Shown piece after piece: positions 24,401-39,400 of a stretch of DNA of 64,000 nucleotides. Under the pieces are notes generated by a model. That model was not told the DNA's origin, did no database searches, and worked only from the letters and a program-made list of their open reading frames with translations. Each line of letters opens with the position of its first letter. The first letter of the stretch is position 1. This DNA is from Rhynchonema sp. JSB1_4 (taxonomy: Eukaryota; Nematoda; Chromadorea; Monhysterida; Xyalidae), in the NCBI GenBank assembly GCA_030248065.1, contig JASAMV010008687.1:1-64000 (forward strand), in the 5' to 3' direction. The position numbers and the translations under genes were made by a program.

Positions 24401-27400
24401 CACGTTCTAGTGTATACAGGCACCTCTAAGCATCGGGTTTTCCCAAAATATTCTTGCGCTCCATATTTACATTTGAAATGATATGATGGCAATACACACT
24501 AAATCGAGGGCTCAGTGTGTTTTCGGATATAAACGAAAAACAAATAGAATTAGTGCGCATAATATGTTTTGGCGTGTGCACATCAAAACTAAGCCGTGAA
24601 AATTCGGTTGTTTTGTAAATAAAAACACAAACATTTGTACACAAAGAATTGGATAAGCAAATAGAGCCGAAAATTCCAAGACACGTGTGATGTTTTGGAA
24701 GGGTTTGTTTGAGGAATACTGGGACACTTTTCATGGATTCAAATCTAATTGCCAGAAAATATTGAGCAGAAGAGATCTTCTTTTGATATTTTTTATGTGA
24801 CACAAATCTTTGCAAAGCTCTTGCAGGAATAGCAACATTTCAAGTGCATAACTTTTCATTCACAGAAGTGAGAAAAACAACAGCCGCCAGTACTCTGACA
24901 TGCGTACAAACACATGTAGGTTTTCACAGCCTCATGGGAGTTACGAACAAATCATTAAAAATTAGGGTCCAAAATTTTCAATCTGTTGTAATATCAGTAA
25001 TTTTTCAGGAATTCCCCGTCGTGCAAAAAAACCGCTTTGATGAATACGGCCCGGAAAAACAAAAAAAATGCTCCCGTGGTTCGATTGTGAACCAATGAGG
25101 TGCAGAAGCCTACATCAGCAAACAATGGACCGAAAAAATAAACAACAAGTTCTGCTTGCAACTACTAAAATATAAATAGGCTAAAAATGAGTTCAGTTTA
25201 CGCCAGCAATAGTATTTTACGTAATTTAATCTGACAACTACCTAAATTATAGTAAGCGTAAACACACCAAGAATCACGGCATAAAATTTACTCTTCGTGA
25301 AACTAAACGATATGACTAAAAAAAAAGATATCAGATTTCAAAATTCACGAAACGCATCAACGAGCCAGTTTAGAAGGGCTCGCATTAGTTAAGGATGAAA
25401 GACCACACGTTCCGTTTAGCTCTGATTTACGAGAGCAAACACATTTCAAAAAAGCGCAGATATTTAGTTAAAGTGTAGTTCCGCCCACATCTAGTGTAGT
25501 TTACTTTCGTAATTTTATCTGATTCAGAATAATACGTTCGAGACGCCATCATAAGAACTAAGATGGCGAACACAAGAGCGAGTCCGGCGGGTGATATGGT
25601 AAATTTAGCTGGGTTTCAGGAGAGTAGAATTTTTTAATGAAAACCGTGGTAGAAAGTAGGCAGAGAACATAATCGATTTTACTCGGGCTTATGAAAAACG
25701 ACAAAATTAAATGACGCTAAAACACGCGACCAAAGAAGTACACAGCGCAAGAATCTTGCTCAGCTTGCTCTATGAGAATTCTCGAGCCGATTTTTTGTCA
25801 AAAATGACACAGAAAATTATCACCAGTCATTTAACGGGCAACTTCGTCTGATTGGTGCATTGCGTGTAGTTAAAGTTGGCAGGATCAAAAATTTATGACA
25901 CGAAATCTAGACAAAAATACAATAAGGTCACAATTTTCGTAAAAAGAACGACATTAGAGATTGTGCACTAAATAATCATGAAAAAAGGGTGCTTTGTGGA
26001 TATTTTGAGTTGCTAATGACTCAGTTACTTGTTTCCGCGTCGTAATTACAGAGTATGAAAGCCATTTTACTTATTTGCGCATTTGAACAACGAATTTCAA
26101 ATAAAACCAAAATTAATGGCCCTATGCAATATCCACAACCTAAATTACACCACGTAGTACGTTACATTTTTCATCTTGAGTACATCCGATGAAAGCACAT
26201 CTATAGGTACACACCTGACGATACTTTCACTGAACATTGACAAATATTGATAAATAATCGTACAAATAGGCATAATAATGGTGTTTGCGGTAATAAAAAT
26301 AAAATAAATTATGGTTATGGGGTCACGCCGTGGTTCGGAACGCGTGAACTATAGGTAACGTTTCGTAATGTTTGGGAAAGGAAAAGGACCACACTTGAAA
26401 GTTAAGGGTATGTTTAGAAAGCTAAGAGTAATACCCAAAAAGATGCTAAATTCGGTGCAAGATTTACCCGCCAAACAGCATTGTACGTATGTACATCCTT
26501 CGAAAAACCAGGACCTAAACGTGCGCATATAGCAACTACTAACATACACTTGTGCATCCTTGGGTGGTCAGCACACCATGGGCGCATAAACGACCGTAAA
26601 TAAATAAATAATATTTATAATAAATACTAATCGGCTGGACCTGGGTTGAACCCATAAAAAGTTATGATTATGACCACCATGGGTGACCATCAGGATCAGA
26701 GTAACGTGACAAATTTTTGGGTAAAGACCTGCTGTGGCGAAATACCGGAATGTATAGTTCTGTGCCCAATAGCAGCATGGAGACACCAAGAATCTAATCG
26801 TATCAGTTTGTCAACAAGAAAATAGCCCGTGGTCACTTTTCCTTCCTCATGTTGCAGACAGCTTGTACAAGGTATGCAAGTATGCATGAACACTTGGGCA
26901 AAAAGTTTTTATGAGTCTCTTATGTCCACAAGCCATCTGCCGTCAGTTACCACGGTCATTTGGAGATATACAAAAATAATATTATCATATAAAAGTGTAA
27001 GTTTGCCAAAAAGGAAAGCAGAAAGTGAAAAAGGGCACAAGAACTGCAGACTGCTAAATTGAGCCGAGTCAGTTTGAGCGATGGGAAAAGAACGAAACCA
27101 AAAAAGGGAATGGGTCTGGGCCCAACCAAAGTCACAAAAGAGTCTAAACATTTGGAACAAAAAGAAGTTGGGCCCTTTACATATGTTCTAAGCGGTCCAG
27201 CGCACGCCGACCTAAATGTTTATTTACCGAAAAAGCAACTTACCGTTCTGAACGTCACCCATTCCCTGGCATAGGCCTGTGATCGAGCGTGTTCATTGGT
27301 GATTGAAACATCAACGAGATTGTCACTTGACACGGACGTGCGTGCGCCAGGCGTGTGATTGATGTAGCGCATTGACAGGGGCATACGCCCTTGTAGGTCA

Positions 27401-30400
27401 CACACGTCGATCATTTCCATCTGCAAAAGGCATTAGAAGTGAAGCTCTTGGTCATCCATGAATGTCTGGGTCAGTATACAGTATTTATGTAGTTGGAAAA
27501 AACTGTTGAACCAAACGCAAGTCACAAGTTACATTTGGCATGAAATACACCAACAAACAACAGCCCACACACACACCCCACCAAAAAAAAAAAAATTTCG
27601 CCTTTCGAAAAATATCCCAAACAAAAATGATGAAACTTCAAACGAAAAAATGATGTTGGTTGTGTACCGCGGGTTGCAATTTAGTATGTGACTCTGAATT
27701 TGGGACAATAAGATCTGGTTGATGTCTGCCGATCTGCCGCTCCCCACGGTTGATGTCGGTCATTCTGTTATCATGCCCATAGGGATACCGTAAAAAACAA
27801 CAAATATTTAGGCTACAATTGAAAAAAGATGCAACGAACCGGTGGTAAATGACTAGTGCTGACAGCGTTCGACATTGATTTCGAGCCACTCTGTCTGTCC
27901 TCCCAGTCCAACGCCCATTGTGCTGTGTCTCGGCACCTGCAGCAGTGCAAAATGGGCCTAGAGTGGATTCGAGCCCGTTCCACGCAACATCTTTGCGTCA
28001 GACCCACGCGCTTCACGCGGAGCGCTACGTCACGGCAATCAAAAATCAGGAACCTCGAATCATTATACAAGGTATACGTACTCTCTCTCTCTCTCTACCG
28101 GTGACACCACAATGAACATTTTTGAACGCTCGTTTTGTTCCCCATCTGCCGTCGCTAACTTTGACCACCTTGCAATCTAATGTGAATGTGTTTATGGAGA
28201 TTAAAAACAGTGGACTGGGTGCTATCTTGTGGACGTGCTTTGCACAAAAGATGATAGATAAAAACAGTGGATTTCGATCATGCGCCATAAAGAAACTTAC
28301 TATACAATGAAACATCACCGCGTCATACCTTTCCATCAATGCATTCAACGCCAACTGTGTGGACTCGTCACATTGAGGCAACAGAGTGCGATCGAGCTGG
28401 TCCTGGTCTGAGTCAGGACTTTTCGAATCCGGATCCGAGTTCGAGTCTGAGTCCGGATCGTGATAGCACTCGGATGGCGTGCAGCTGGAGCTCGGCGATA
28501 TCGATGCACTCTGATTGGCTGATTGGTGCTGATCAATCGATAATTGCTGTTGCTGATTGGTATCGGTGATTGATGGGCGCTCGAGCTGACTACTTGGCGT
28601 TGTGCCAAGCCACAGAATCGCACGGACAGACTCGGGGATCCAGTTCTGCAACGGGAAAACACTGGGGTTATGGTCTGAAGCCGCATTGTTTGGATTTTTG
28701 TGAATAATATGAAATTTCGAAGTTTCCTGCTCACAGATGCCTATACACAGCAAAGTTACTGTTTTAGCCAAATATTGCACGCTCGGAAGAGTGGACATCA
28801 GCCTGCACACAGTTGTAGCACCCATTTTACATAATCTGCCTATGTGATCTTAGGCGTGCACCAGAGCACACGGTCACACTACACCGCACAGTTTGACACA
28901 ACTTTTACCTAATTTGAACTGACAATTTGTGGCAGATAGAATTGTTGTGCACTTCAGCTGGCTGTGTTCAGCTGTGAGTCACTTGGGCTATATATGGCAA
29001 CATACAAGTTACAGAACGGGAAAGTGAACGTTTCTCATGGAAAGAACAGGCTGTGTAGCGGTCGGGCCATGCAAACGATTGGCGCAAAAATGTATTTATA
29101 GCACCCTTGAACTTCGTGAAATTAATAGAATATTGAGGAAGTGGCCTGAATAAGTTCAGTTTCGCAAGAGAGAAGCAGGCATCAAAATGTAAAAGAGTGA
29201 AACCCACCCGCCTAAACATTATGAATGCGTGAGATACCCAGAGGTCATTTGCGGTCGGTCACTACTAAGCAAATAAATATCCCGACAAAAAGGTTACTTT
29301 ACCCAACACTAACAGAGTCCGCAGGCGGGAAAGTATCAATAACTCTGGCTGTAGGGCATGACATCAAAAAGAATACGCGTAATATTTGGCAGGTACATTG
29401 TACATACGTATGTATGTGCAACAACAATAACAATAGGAATCAATCAGGCACCGTCTTTGCCCCATGGTTTCTAAATTATTGGGTCCACCATAACATGTAT
29501 ACCTTAGTGAAACATCTACATATTGTAGGTACTGGTTCTTAAATTATGATATAAATGTGACCGAATGATGTTTCGTACTTGACCATAGGTGATGAAATCA
29601 ATCAGGACGCACTTCTATATGCCAAAGAGTCACCGACAAAACAGGCATGTGCTAGTGTAACTTCAAATGTCACCGACAAAATGTGATTCTCAACTCAAAA
29701 GTGGTCGTACCCACGATTAAAACAGGATAACAAAAGAGCCGAGCACGCTGTTAACTTGTAACTTGACCAAGGTATGGAGAATTGTGCAAAAGTCGAACAA
29801 TAGCAGCGGTCGTTGTGATAAAAAAACAGTTCTTAAGTGAAGATATTGATTGATCAAATTGTTTAATGAAAAAAATATGGCAAAATCAGTCGATGATTGG
29901 CACAGTGCATATTGAGAACTTCAAACTTGGCACGAGATATTTGTCATCAGAGAGGGCAGTCAATGCAGTAAGCTCGATAAATAAAACTAATGTCCCACGG
30001 TAATAGGGAGAGTTTCATCGAGTGAAAGTTCATTCATATCAGATAAACCTCCCGGTGAGACCGATTTTCACGCAAATAAACGCCCTAACTTGTAGTAAGT
30101 ATAACGTATTTGTGTGTGAAAAACACGCATATCGCAACTAAATCAGTCGTCAGATAGCGCGCGCGAGCGGAAAAACGCTGTCGAAATCCCAGCTTCGGAT
30201 AGATAAATTACGACCAGGAAAAAAGCGAATAACCCCCACGTGACCTTCAAAGCGCGGGAAAACTAACAAAATAGTTGGCTCAAAATGTATATTTGCACAC
30301 GCGCATTGACATTGAACCGTTACTTGGCTTGCTTGCATACAATACTTGTGCGGGATACTGAACACCTGCACGCTTGGGACCATCAAAAAGCAGGAAAATA

Positions 30401-33400
30401 TAAAAATAACGAATATAAAATGTGCTGTGCAGCTTCGCATAAAATCCCGCGAAAATCCCAGCGATGTTGGTCGTTGGTACCAGATCTAATGGGCGCAATA
30501 AACTTTATCACACGCACGTCGTCAGTAAAAGAAGATATTACAAGAGAGAGAAATTTATTACCGTTCGTCGGGGAAAACTTGATGCACAGTTCATACATAC
30601 GTACAGTAAGGCGACGCGCTCTCTCGCAACTGATAAAAACGTAGCAACCCCTGGCATGTGGTATTCGATGTCAATGTTGCGTCTTATTTGTTGACAAAGT
30701 GCAAAAGCACAGAAGGTTACCCAACGTGGGCGATCCGTGATGTCTGGGATCGTTTGCTGATAAGACAACCAAACACCTCGTGCTGTTCCCAGGTGGTGAT
30801 GCTATAGTCACAGTCTGACGAACACAAATGGGGAACAACAAGTCGTAAGACCAAACTGAAGTTTTACGGCTTGATTTCAATTAGAGATGCGCTGAAGTGT
30901 TACCTTATAACAGTATCGGAATTGCGCCACAAATGGAATAAAAGAGAAAATGCAATAATTTTATGACCAGGAATAAAATAGCATAACAATAATTGCAGTT
31001 AAGGGTTGGTGGACCGTATCTTCGGCACTACAGTTTACAAGCAATAAAAGTTAGAGATGAGCGCGCATTCTGAACATTCTTTGGCAGATAAAAGCATATG
31101 GGAACCTTTTAAAATTTATGGATGCAAATTTCCAGGCAATGCAAGTAATACTAAGCAACTTTGTATACCCAAGAAAACCCAAAGCACGAATGTTAGTATG
31201 ATGACACGCTGGAATATTACGGTTGTAAAAATGGATCCCCTTTGGGCCTCAGGGAAAACACAGGATTGGGGAAATAAAGTGGCCTTGCTCCCCTACAGCC
31301 AAACGTGAGCGTGAACATCAATAATTCTGATGTAAAAGTCGTCGCTTTGTCCCAAAAAGTACAGAACATTAGCTGTTTTGGTGGGGTTAGCGAGAAATAG
31401 GGTAAATGCTGTTTTTCACTCTTCTCTCACGAGAGAGCGGGAGCGACTGATTATGAGACGATGGACATCACAAGTCTTTCATAATGGGAATTAGCCCGAC
31501 AAAATAGGGCAAATTTTGCCTCTCTTCTGACCAGACAGCACAAAAACGCACAACAAAGTGTTCCTAATTCGAATTACGCATGTTTACGCAAATATTCAGA
31601 TGTTTTTATAACTGTAAATCTGTATTAGACGTCGTGCATTTTTGTCACGATTGTATATATCATTGAAAAGCCCACCAGGTCTCAAGTATATTGTACATAA
31701 GTTGAACATTTTTTTGCTTGCTCCAGGCGCAATTGCGTGCAACTTTACAACCGTGGTATCAAATTTATGCCGTAAACTAAAAATCAAACCAAACAAAATA
31801 ACGATTTAGTTCTCACAGAATTGTGTTTGACCGCAAAAACAGCGCACCAGAGCGGTTTATGTCCTTTTTCTACAAATAAAATTGTAATAACAAAATATCG
31901 TAACTGTACCGCCCAGAAGATTTACGATTTGTTTGATCCTGATTTTAAACAAATATATGAAAATTATTACATCAAAAATGTGGAAGATCGACTTTCACCA
32001 TTGAACTGAATGACAAATGAATTGGTTTCATTTTCATGTAAAATATTTGCTGATGGATTTTTGCACATCAATGCAAACCATTTTTCAGAATGACACGGAC
32101 CAATTTTACAATATTTGAAAGTCCGGCGAATATAATCAGTGACCACTATGCGCTTTGAATGAAATTTATAATTTTGCATTTCAACACAAAAAGTCCGAAA
32201 TTCAGATAATTTGGCTTCCGTACCCAACGGTAATTCAGCACATTGTGACCGTGACCCGGCAGCAGTCACCCGAAAAAAATTAAAGTGTAAAAATTAATAA
32301 CGGAACATCGATTTTTGAACAAAATTTATTGACATTGCCAAATCATAAGAGCCGAAAAGTGGTTCAGCACGCACAAATGAACCTTTCTATAGTACCCTAA
32401 CACAAGCCTCAAATAACAAATTATCATAATTGAATTACCCACAGTGTGTGGAATTATAAAAACTTATCGCTTTTAATGACAAATAAAACGGATTCCTTTA
32501 ACGGCATGACACTAACCTAACCACAGATAGGTTTAGACGTGATAAAATTGCGGTAATTGAAGTGACAAGCGGCACAAGCGAAAAATGCGAAATCAAGGTA
32601 AACCTTGACATTTTGGCAATATGTAAAACGATAATTTCACTTTCACTGACATTCGTAAAATCAAGATGTCCTCACTGAGCGACCACAAACATCGTAGGCG
32701 CAAAACCAGCTGCTCAAAGGTGGTATGGGCACGACCAAACTGTTACCACGCAAAGAATGGCTGTCTAGTTGTGACTACGACAAAACCGATGAAAGATCCT
32801 GATAACTCATTATTGTTGTCCCAGATTTCCAAAGATAGTCCATCCTGAAGGCAAACCGATTATACCAACCACCGCGCAGTGTGGTTAAATGGAATGCATG
32901 AATACACGCGAGAATTAGATTCATGTCCGTCCCTAAGTACGAGATTATGGCCCAAATAATCAAAGGCTGGTAGTGAGTGGTCAGCAATAGTAATCTCCTT
33001 GGTGCAATAGTAGCAAGTGTGACCATGGGGTGTTATGTATGTGTATAGGTATTCACGCACCACACCAACCAGATTTCATGTGATGCCCTTGTCATATTCG
33101 CTGGGTTGATTGAAACGTTTAAATGTCACTTCCTATGATCCAATTGCAATGATAAGGTGCTGATACACTGTTTGAAAGCGATTGACACTTTCTGGAAGGT
33201 TATTGAGGGTGGGCTCAGAATATTGCCGCGCGTGTAGCATATATGAAGCGTTTTTACACACAGCCAGGTACATGGTTCTAATGCGAGGTTCCAGTGGCCT
33301 TGAGAAACGAACTGGTCTACCTACGGTAGCGCGCTCTAGGCATCATGCGCACGGCACAAACATTTTAAACTTTAGACGCGGCAAAATGACGGAGCGCAAA

Positions 33401-36400
33401 GCGCATCACATCGAAATCTGACAGATTTATGGTCTCTGAGGGCTGATAAACAGCGATAACTCTGATGACAAGCAGAACATACTCGCCAAGTGCCAGCTTC
33501 TGAACCAGTTTTGAAAGCAATAAAAGCAAGACGCGGGCTGATTATCGCAAAATTGTGACAGTTTTGAGCATCAGAGCTGGTAAGCGTGCTTTCTGGTAAA
33601 ATTCTGGGCTGGAATTTCAAGTACCCCTGCTGCTCACGTGTATCTGGACTGAAGATATGCATTTGATACAGTGCCAATAGCTATACATATACATATGCAC
33701 ACTAAAGTGTCTTTAATGTGGTGTCATAGGACATGGGGCTCTTGAAACACTTGCGAAACCAACAAAAGAGGGATTTTATTTACGGAAAGAAAGTGGGGAT
33801 ACTTTTCTTTCCACTCGCTCTCAGTCACCCTCTCGTTGAGATTTCCGTTCAAACTTAATGCAATAATGGGTGGCTGTGAACTTTATTGCAAATAATCTTG
33901 CGGTCACTTTATTGAGACTGTAATGATATTTTTGGGGAGCGCGAATGAAGTTTGCACCGAAGGGATATCGTTAACCGCGGTGAAATTGAAAAGTAAACGA
34001 AACTGAGCGTCACTATGCGCACTTCAGCACGTTACGGTAGTCTGATTGGTAATTGTAGTGGACAGGAAAGTGACCCCAACCCCGACACTGAAACCACACA
34101 CTATGACTGTGGTATACCTTCAACGGTAGTCACTTGAAAAATGTCGGGTACCTACAGTATGTACATACGTACATGCACAGCACCTATCCCCAAACTTATT
34201 GGTCATTTCTACCGACGGGACCAAACTTTCGACCATAGGTCACTGTTCGCGAACTACTAAAACAGGAGCAGCTATAGGTGGCCAGTGGGGCGGATGTCTC
34301 ACTTTTCAAAGTCGTAATGAGTCTAAACCGGCGTCGCCTCGAGGTATGTACGGTGTGCGGTTTTGGTTAAACCAACAAACATCCCCGGCTAAACCAAACA
34401 AATAACATTGCATAGCTGACAGCCTGGGCTGAAGGGGTCAGATTCTGGGTACCAGAAGGTTCAGCGTTTACCGATGTACCGAGTTGACCCAATAATGTCA
34501 AGCTTTGGCTGTCAGTAGCTCATTTATTCCAGAATGGGCGCAGTTTTACGTCAAGATGTGAGACGATATCTTCCAGTGAACCTCCACCACCCGCCGCGTG
34601 CGAGGTTTTTGATTTCACAGGCTCTTTATCTTATTTTACCGCATTGAGATTCAGCTTTATGGCGCACTAATGCAAAAACAGTTGTCTCAAACTGATAGGT
34701 ACTTACTATACGACGAGAATATGCTCTGACAACGAAAACAAAGATTAATGTGCGTGTATGGGACACTTTAAAATTTTCGCATTGAAATGAAATGCGGTGG
34801 CCCAAGGTGTGGCTCATTTTAGAGGTTTTTACGTTTGTATGGCCAGTATTGTATGGGAATTGTACCCGAAAACCAATCACAAATTGACATTTGAAAGATA
34901 TAGTGACCGAACGAAGCTGCGTTTTGTCACTTTTAGACTTGAGTAATGTCGCGCGTTTGAAAGTTTCGTGCAAAAATTTTACAACTATGGTGATTTTCGT
35001 AAGTTATGCGGTGTAAAAAGAACAATTCGCGTTTCGAGTTGATGGGATAACATTTTTACTTTACGATGGCAACGGAACAGGCCCTGATAAACTGGTCAAA
35101 TAACCAGAAAGTCAAAGATTTACAAGCTGAGAATTGACAAAACTATAATCCGCTTGTAAGCACTGGCGATATTTCAGCATTTTGACCGTTCCGGTCAGCT
35201 GGTCATCGCTGACTAAGCTGCGAGAAAATATTTCGGAATTCTCGATGCAAGTTGTAATGGCACGCGCTCGTAAAAGTGACAGTGTAATGTCAATATTCAG
35301 AAAAAGATTGGACCATTTTGTTAAAATTTAGATGGCCCGAATGAAGCTGGTTCAAGAGCACCCTTGCCTGTTAGTCCAACACTTAAAAACGTTATACGAA
35401 AAAGGCGCGCGCTTTCTAAAAAGAGTCATCAGCTTATGACACATGCGAGATTTCCGGTCAAATTATTGCAACCCAGTCGACTGGAATGAGAGCAATCATT
35501 ATATTTCATTTTCGATAGAAAACTGTTGGGTCCCAAGCTCAAATCATGCGAATGGGTTACGGTTTTGTTGCGGTACCTAAAGAGCCAGCAAATAATCATA
35601 ATTCAGAGCATGCCGGAACCCAACCTTGCACCGGGACTTTATGACATCACAGCCGAAGGACATGACACGACACGTAATCATGAACAGGCATATTGACAGC
35701 TGGTTGGGTACGGTGACAGACGATTATTAACAGCAGCAAAGGAAGCACTGAATGCAGCTTCACATGTGCATGCATTATTGAAAAGGCCACCAGAAATATG
35801 TATGATTACTCAACAACCATTCTTGCGCCTATCACCTACACAGACCAAAATTAGGCTAAAAAGTGTGTGAGCGCGCATGAATTTATGCTCAAATATAAAC
35901 AGCGAGTGAAACAGCGCGTTTTTATCCGTCTGAATTGTCAGACAATTAGATTTTCACGCCACCCTGCAACCGTAAAAAGATGGCATGGAACAAAGGGCAT
36001 TTTAGTCAGCGGGAGAACAAAGAATTGGTTCAGTCAGAGGGGGACGCTTGTGATCGTGAAAAAGGCACATTATGAACCAAAATGTACTGCAAAAGGCAAA
36101 AATAGGGCTTGACGATGACAAATGTCATTTGGAACACGCATATGCTGGGATGCGGGGGCCAAATCCATAAATTTATGCACATCATGTTCAAAGACCGGGT
36201 CAAACCGCGGGGAGACCGAAAACATCGTTATCATGGATTATTTAGTGCCACAATGAGTCAAAGACGGCGCTATATTTGGGAGCGTGAAGCGCTTCGTTGC
36301 AGCCCCAAATTTGGGGATAACTATATGTCTGTTCTGTCTTGGATTCAAAGGAATTCCTGTCATCTCATATGAATGTGTGTTTCTAATGAACACCAATGCA

Positions 36401-39400
36401 GAACACAAGATGGTGCTGCCTTTGATAAAACTGATGCACAGTGCCTCATTCTGGGCTCTCAACTCACGCAAGTGTTGCAGATACCATCCGTTTTCTGATT
36501 GCGTAAACCGACAACTCAGCGGGTGTTCCGACCTCGAGGCTACAATAGCTCGCACAGGGAGCGCGAGCAGTATAAGTTGCGTTGTGCAACATAAGTCCGT
36601 ATGGGTGTCGGTGTTGACACACATCACACATTTGGTGATTTTCTTGTGTGACGGTTACTTGGGTTTCAACATAGCAAAGATGCTGGCATCCAAGAAAATT
36701 AGGGCACCCATTAAATTGCTTGGAAAGAATCTCACTCCTCGAGGCTCCAGATATACAAGAATACAACCGTAGTTTGATTGAATCGTCACACGAAAAATGC
36801 TTTTATATAATGTACATATCTGACCTGGGGAGCAAACGGCCCCAACAATTAACCCGCTCGAACCACTTTCCATATGATGCCAACGTGTCAACGATGCGAG
36901 CAAAGCAGTCGGAGTGAAAACATTTATTTTGCACTGATTCTGAAATTACACAGCATTTTTGACACGCGAATATACATACTTCAATCACCGTGACAGCAGC
37001 TATACACACCACAATCAGATCAGAAAGATACCAGATAAGATTTTGTTGGGACCAGAATCAGTACTGCGTCTTTCACCAATACGAATACACAAGCATGGAC
37101 GCCCGCTGTGGACACAACCAGTAACCATCGAAGCAGCGCACATCAAGAGCAACGTCGAGAAACGAAGATCGAATCAGACATTCAAGCTCAAGTGGTTCAA
37201 GATCCAGAAGCTCGAAACGTAGTTCACCCTCAGGTTGGTAACCTATGCTTTTAGTGAGCCTGGAATAGATGGATAGGAACCAATGGGTGTAATTTTGGCA
37301 CATTGCTTTATCAATCGGTTTCAAACTTGGTAATCCGACACCGAGTTGGATCTGCCTACGTGAAATAGTTTTTTAACTGAGGACATTTCAATATTACTCA
37401 TTTCGAACAGCGTAGGAGCTCTCGTGTGTGACGAAGGCAGCAGATTGCAATCCCCAAGTTCGGCCTTAGTAGAATCGTTGTAGATATGGCACCGCAACAA
37501 ATTTTGGGAACCAAAAAGATGTCGGGCACACAAAGGGCGTTTAAGGTGTGACTATAAAGATGACACATAGTGGATGCAATACCATGAAAAACCTCTGCAG
37601 ATATCCCGACCCCGATCACGCCCAATGATGTGTGTTCAATGCCCGGATCAATCATGCTCGAGCCAATCAATGGCGGACCATCAATTCTGGCAGAATACAT
37701 CTTCCCGCATGTTCTCAGGCCGAAGGACAAACTGGCGTGCATGTTGGTGTGCAAGGAATGGAACAGGTCTGTTTCTTGGAATTGATTTTGGATTTGAAGC
37801 ACTAAGCTGAGGGATCCTCAACTTTATGTAAGCTATAGTGGGCCGCCGTGCCTAATTTCAAGGCAAGCAAAAGACCGTGGTTTGAATCTGGTAAGGCAAG
37901 GGACATTTTTTCGTAAGAACGCATAATTTGGCTATTGATCCAAAGGATAAATGCTGCTGCTCTTTGAATGTAGTGTCTCGAAAATTGACACGGCTCAGTG
38001 TGTCATCTATTTGAAATTTGATTTGCGCACAGACAACTGCACGAATCACCGGCGTGTTGGCGTTTCGTTCGCCAATTAGTGATTGAAGATAACGAATACC
38101 ATGATCCTCGTTGCGCTGGTCTGCACATGTTCAACCCGTATCGCTCGCAATTCAACTGCGCCACCCATGGCGGCGATGACACGACCAGCGAAGACATCGA
38201 AACGCTCAGGTGAGCACGCATGCAGTGCTGAACGTTTATGCTGGTCAAAATTATAGCAGCATCGGGATATCTCGAAGTACAACACAAATTGTACGTGTGG
38301 GGTATCTGCATCTGTGTATAGTGCACTGAAGAAGTCACGTGACAGCCGGTATCAAACTTTGCAATCGGATCTGATGATTGGATACACGATCTGCCTTTGT
38401 GGCATGACTTTTTGTATAGAAAAGATAAACAAAATTACCTAGGTATGTAAGTCACTGGTTTTGACAATCGTAAAAGTAGACTTTGGGCTTTCTAATGATC
38501 AAACCCACACATCTACTTTAGGCTGTGTCACCTGCTGTCCACCAAAAAGCGCATGCGTCCGCCCGACGAGCGTGTGTTGCTCATGTTGCGGCTGTTCACC
38601 AACATTCGCGGGATCAAATTCGAAGACTTCGTTAGTTTAGTCGTCAAAGTTTTCAAATTTCCTCAATGTTGATGATTAGGCTCAGATTAAGCCTGGCGTA
38701 TAATCGCTTGAGTTCAACCGAAGCATGCACCTCGCTGAGCGCCTGGCAAAAGCACGCATCATAGCCATCCAAACAAACATAAAATAATTCATAATTAAGC
38801 AATCAATCAATCAATCATTTCCACCGGCAGGCAGCTGAAAAAGATCACAACCCCGGTGGTCTCGATTCAGTCGGTATGCGTACGTTCGTCGGATGGCTGG
38901 CCAGCGGGCAGTTACGATTCCCGAAATTGGACATGGTCACATTCTCAAAAGAGGGTTCGCTAAAATTTCAGTTTGGTGTGACATACTAGATTTTCAGTGC
39001 AGTAGGAGTATCCGAACCTGTCTCCGGACTTTTGGTGCCTCGCAGAATCTCAGGGCGTCATTTCAGGACAGAGCGCGGTACTCCGATTTTTAATGCAGAT
39101 TTTTCTCAAATATATACGTATGTATATATATACAGTACATATGTGGACCGAAAATGGCCGGGTTGGGACTCTAAGTACATACCAGTTGAACTACCGTATG
39201 TGTAATAATGAGGCATAATTTGGTGTTCGGTCGAACACTCGTGCTTTTTGCTAATTTCAGCACAGGAACAACCGGGGTCCAACGATAGCGACCACCTGGC
39301 AACCCAATTCGAACATGCATATCGCTTGGTGACATCAACATTCAAGAACGTGCCTCGGGTCGGACTGGAATTGCACGAGACCGATTTCAGACGCGCAGAA

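Larger units (their letters stand above)
15225..27775. repeat. Dispersed intronic motif GTTATCATGCCCAT
   Basis: Exact or one- to two-mismatch copies occur in both orientations near 15227, 17256, 18276, 18672, 21795, 23164, 23940 and 27762, all in introns of the RhoGEF gene. Flanks differ apart from a frequent extra A/C at the GATAACA end. None was noticed outside the gene. Confidence 0.7.
14361..28318 (-). repeat. Recurrent TGATGTTTC motif close to intron 5' ends
   Basis: Read on the minus strand, TGATGTTTC (often GTTGGGTGATGTTTC or GTTGGCTGATGTTTC) follows the donor of introns after exons 5, 8, 14, 15, 28 and 31, usually within 10–45 nt. The intron after exon 25 has GTGAGTAGATGTTTC and that after exon 22 has GTTGGCTGATGTTCG. 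One copy forms the acceptor of exon 29. Confidence 0.7.

Noticed and set aside
36238..36772. Overlapping long open frames on both strands (162 codons plus, 129 codons minus)
   Set aside because: The minus frame has helical-looking text, but no splice sites in phase with RhoGEF exons 4 and 5 and no domain; both strands open suggests chance or an old repeat.
37398..37802. 134-codon minus-strand frame
   Set aside because: It is the shadow of the F-box exon at 37601–37766, which has matched splice phases and the F-box motif.
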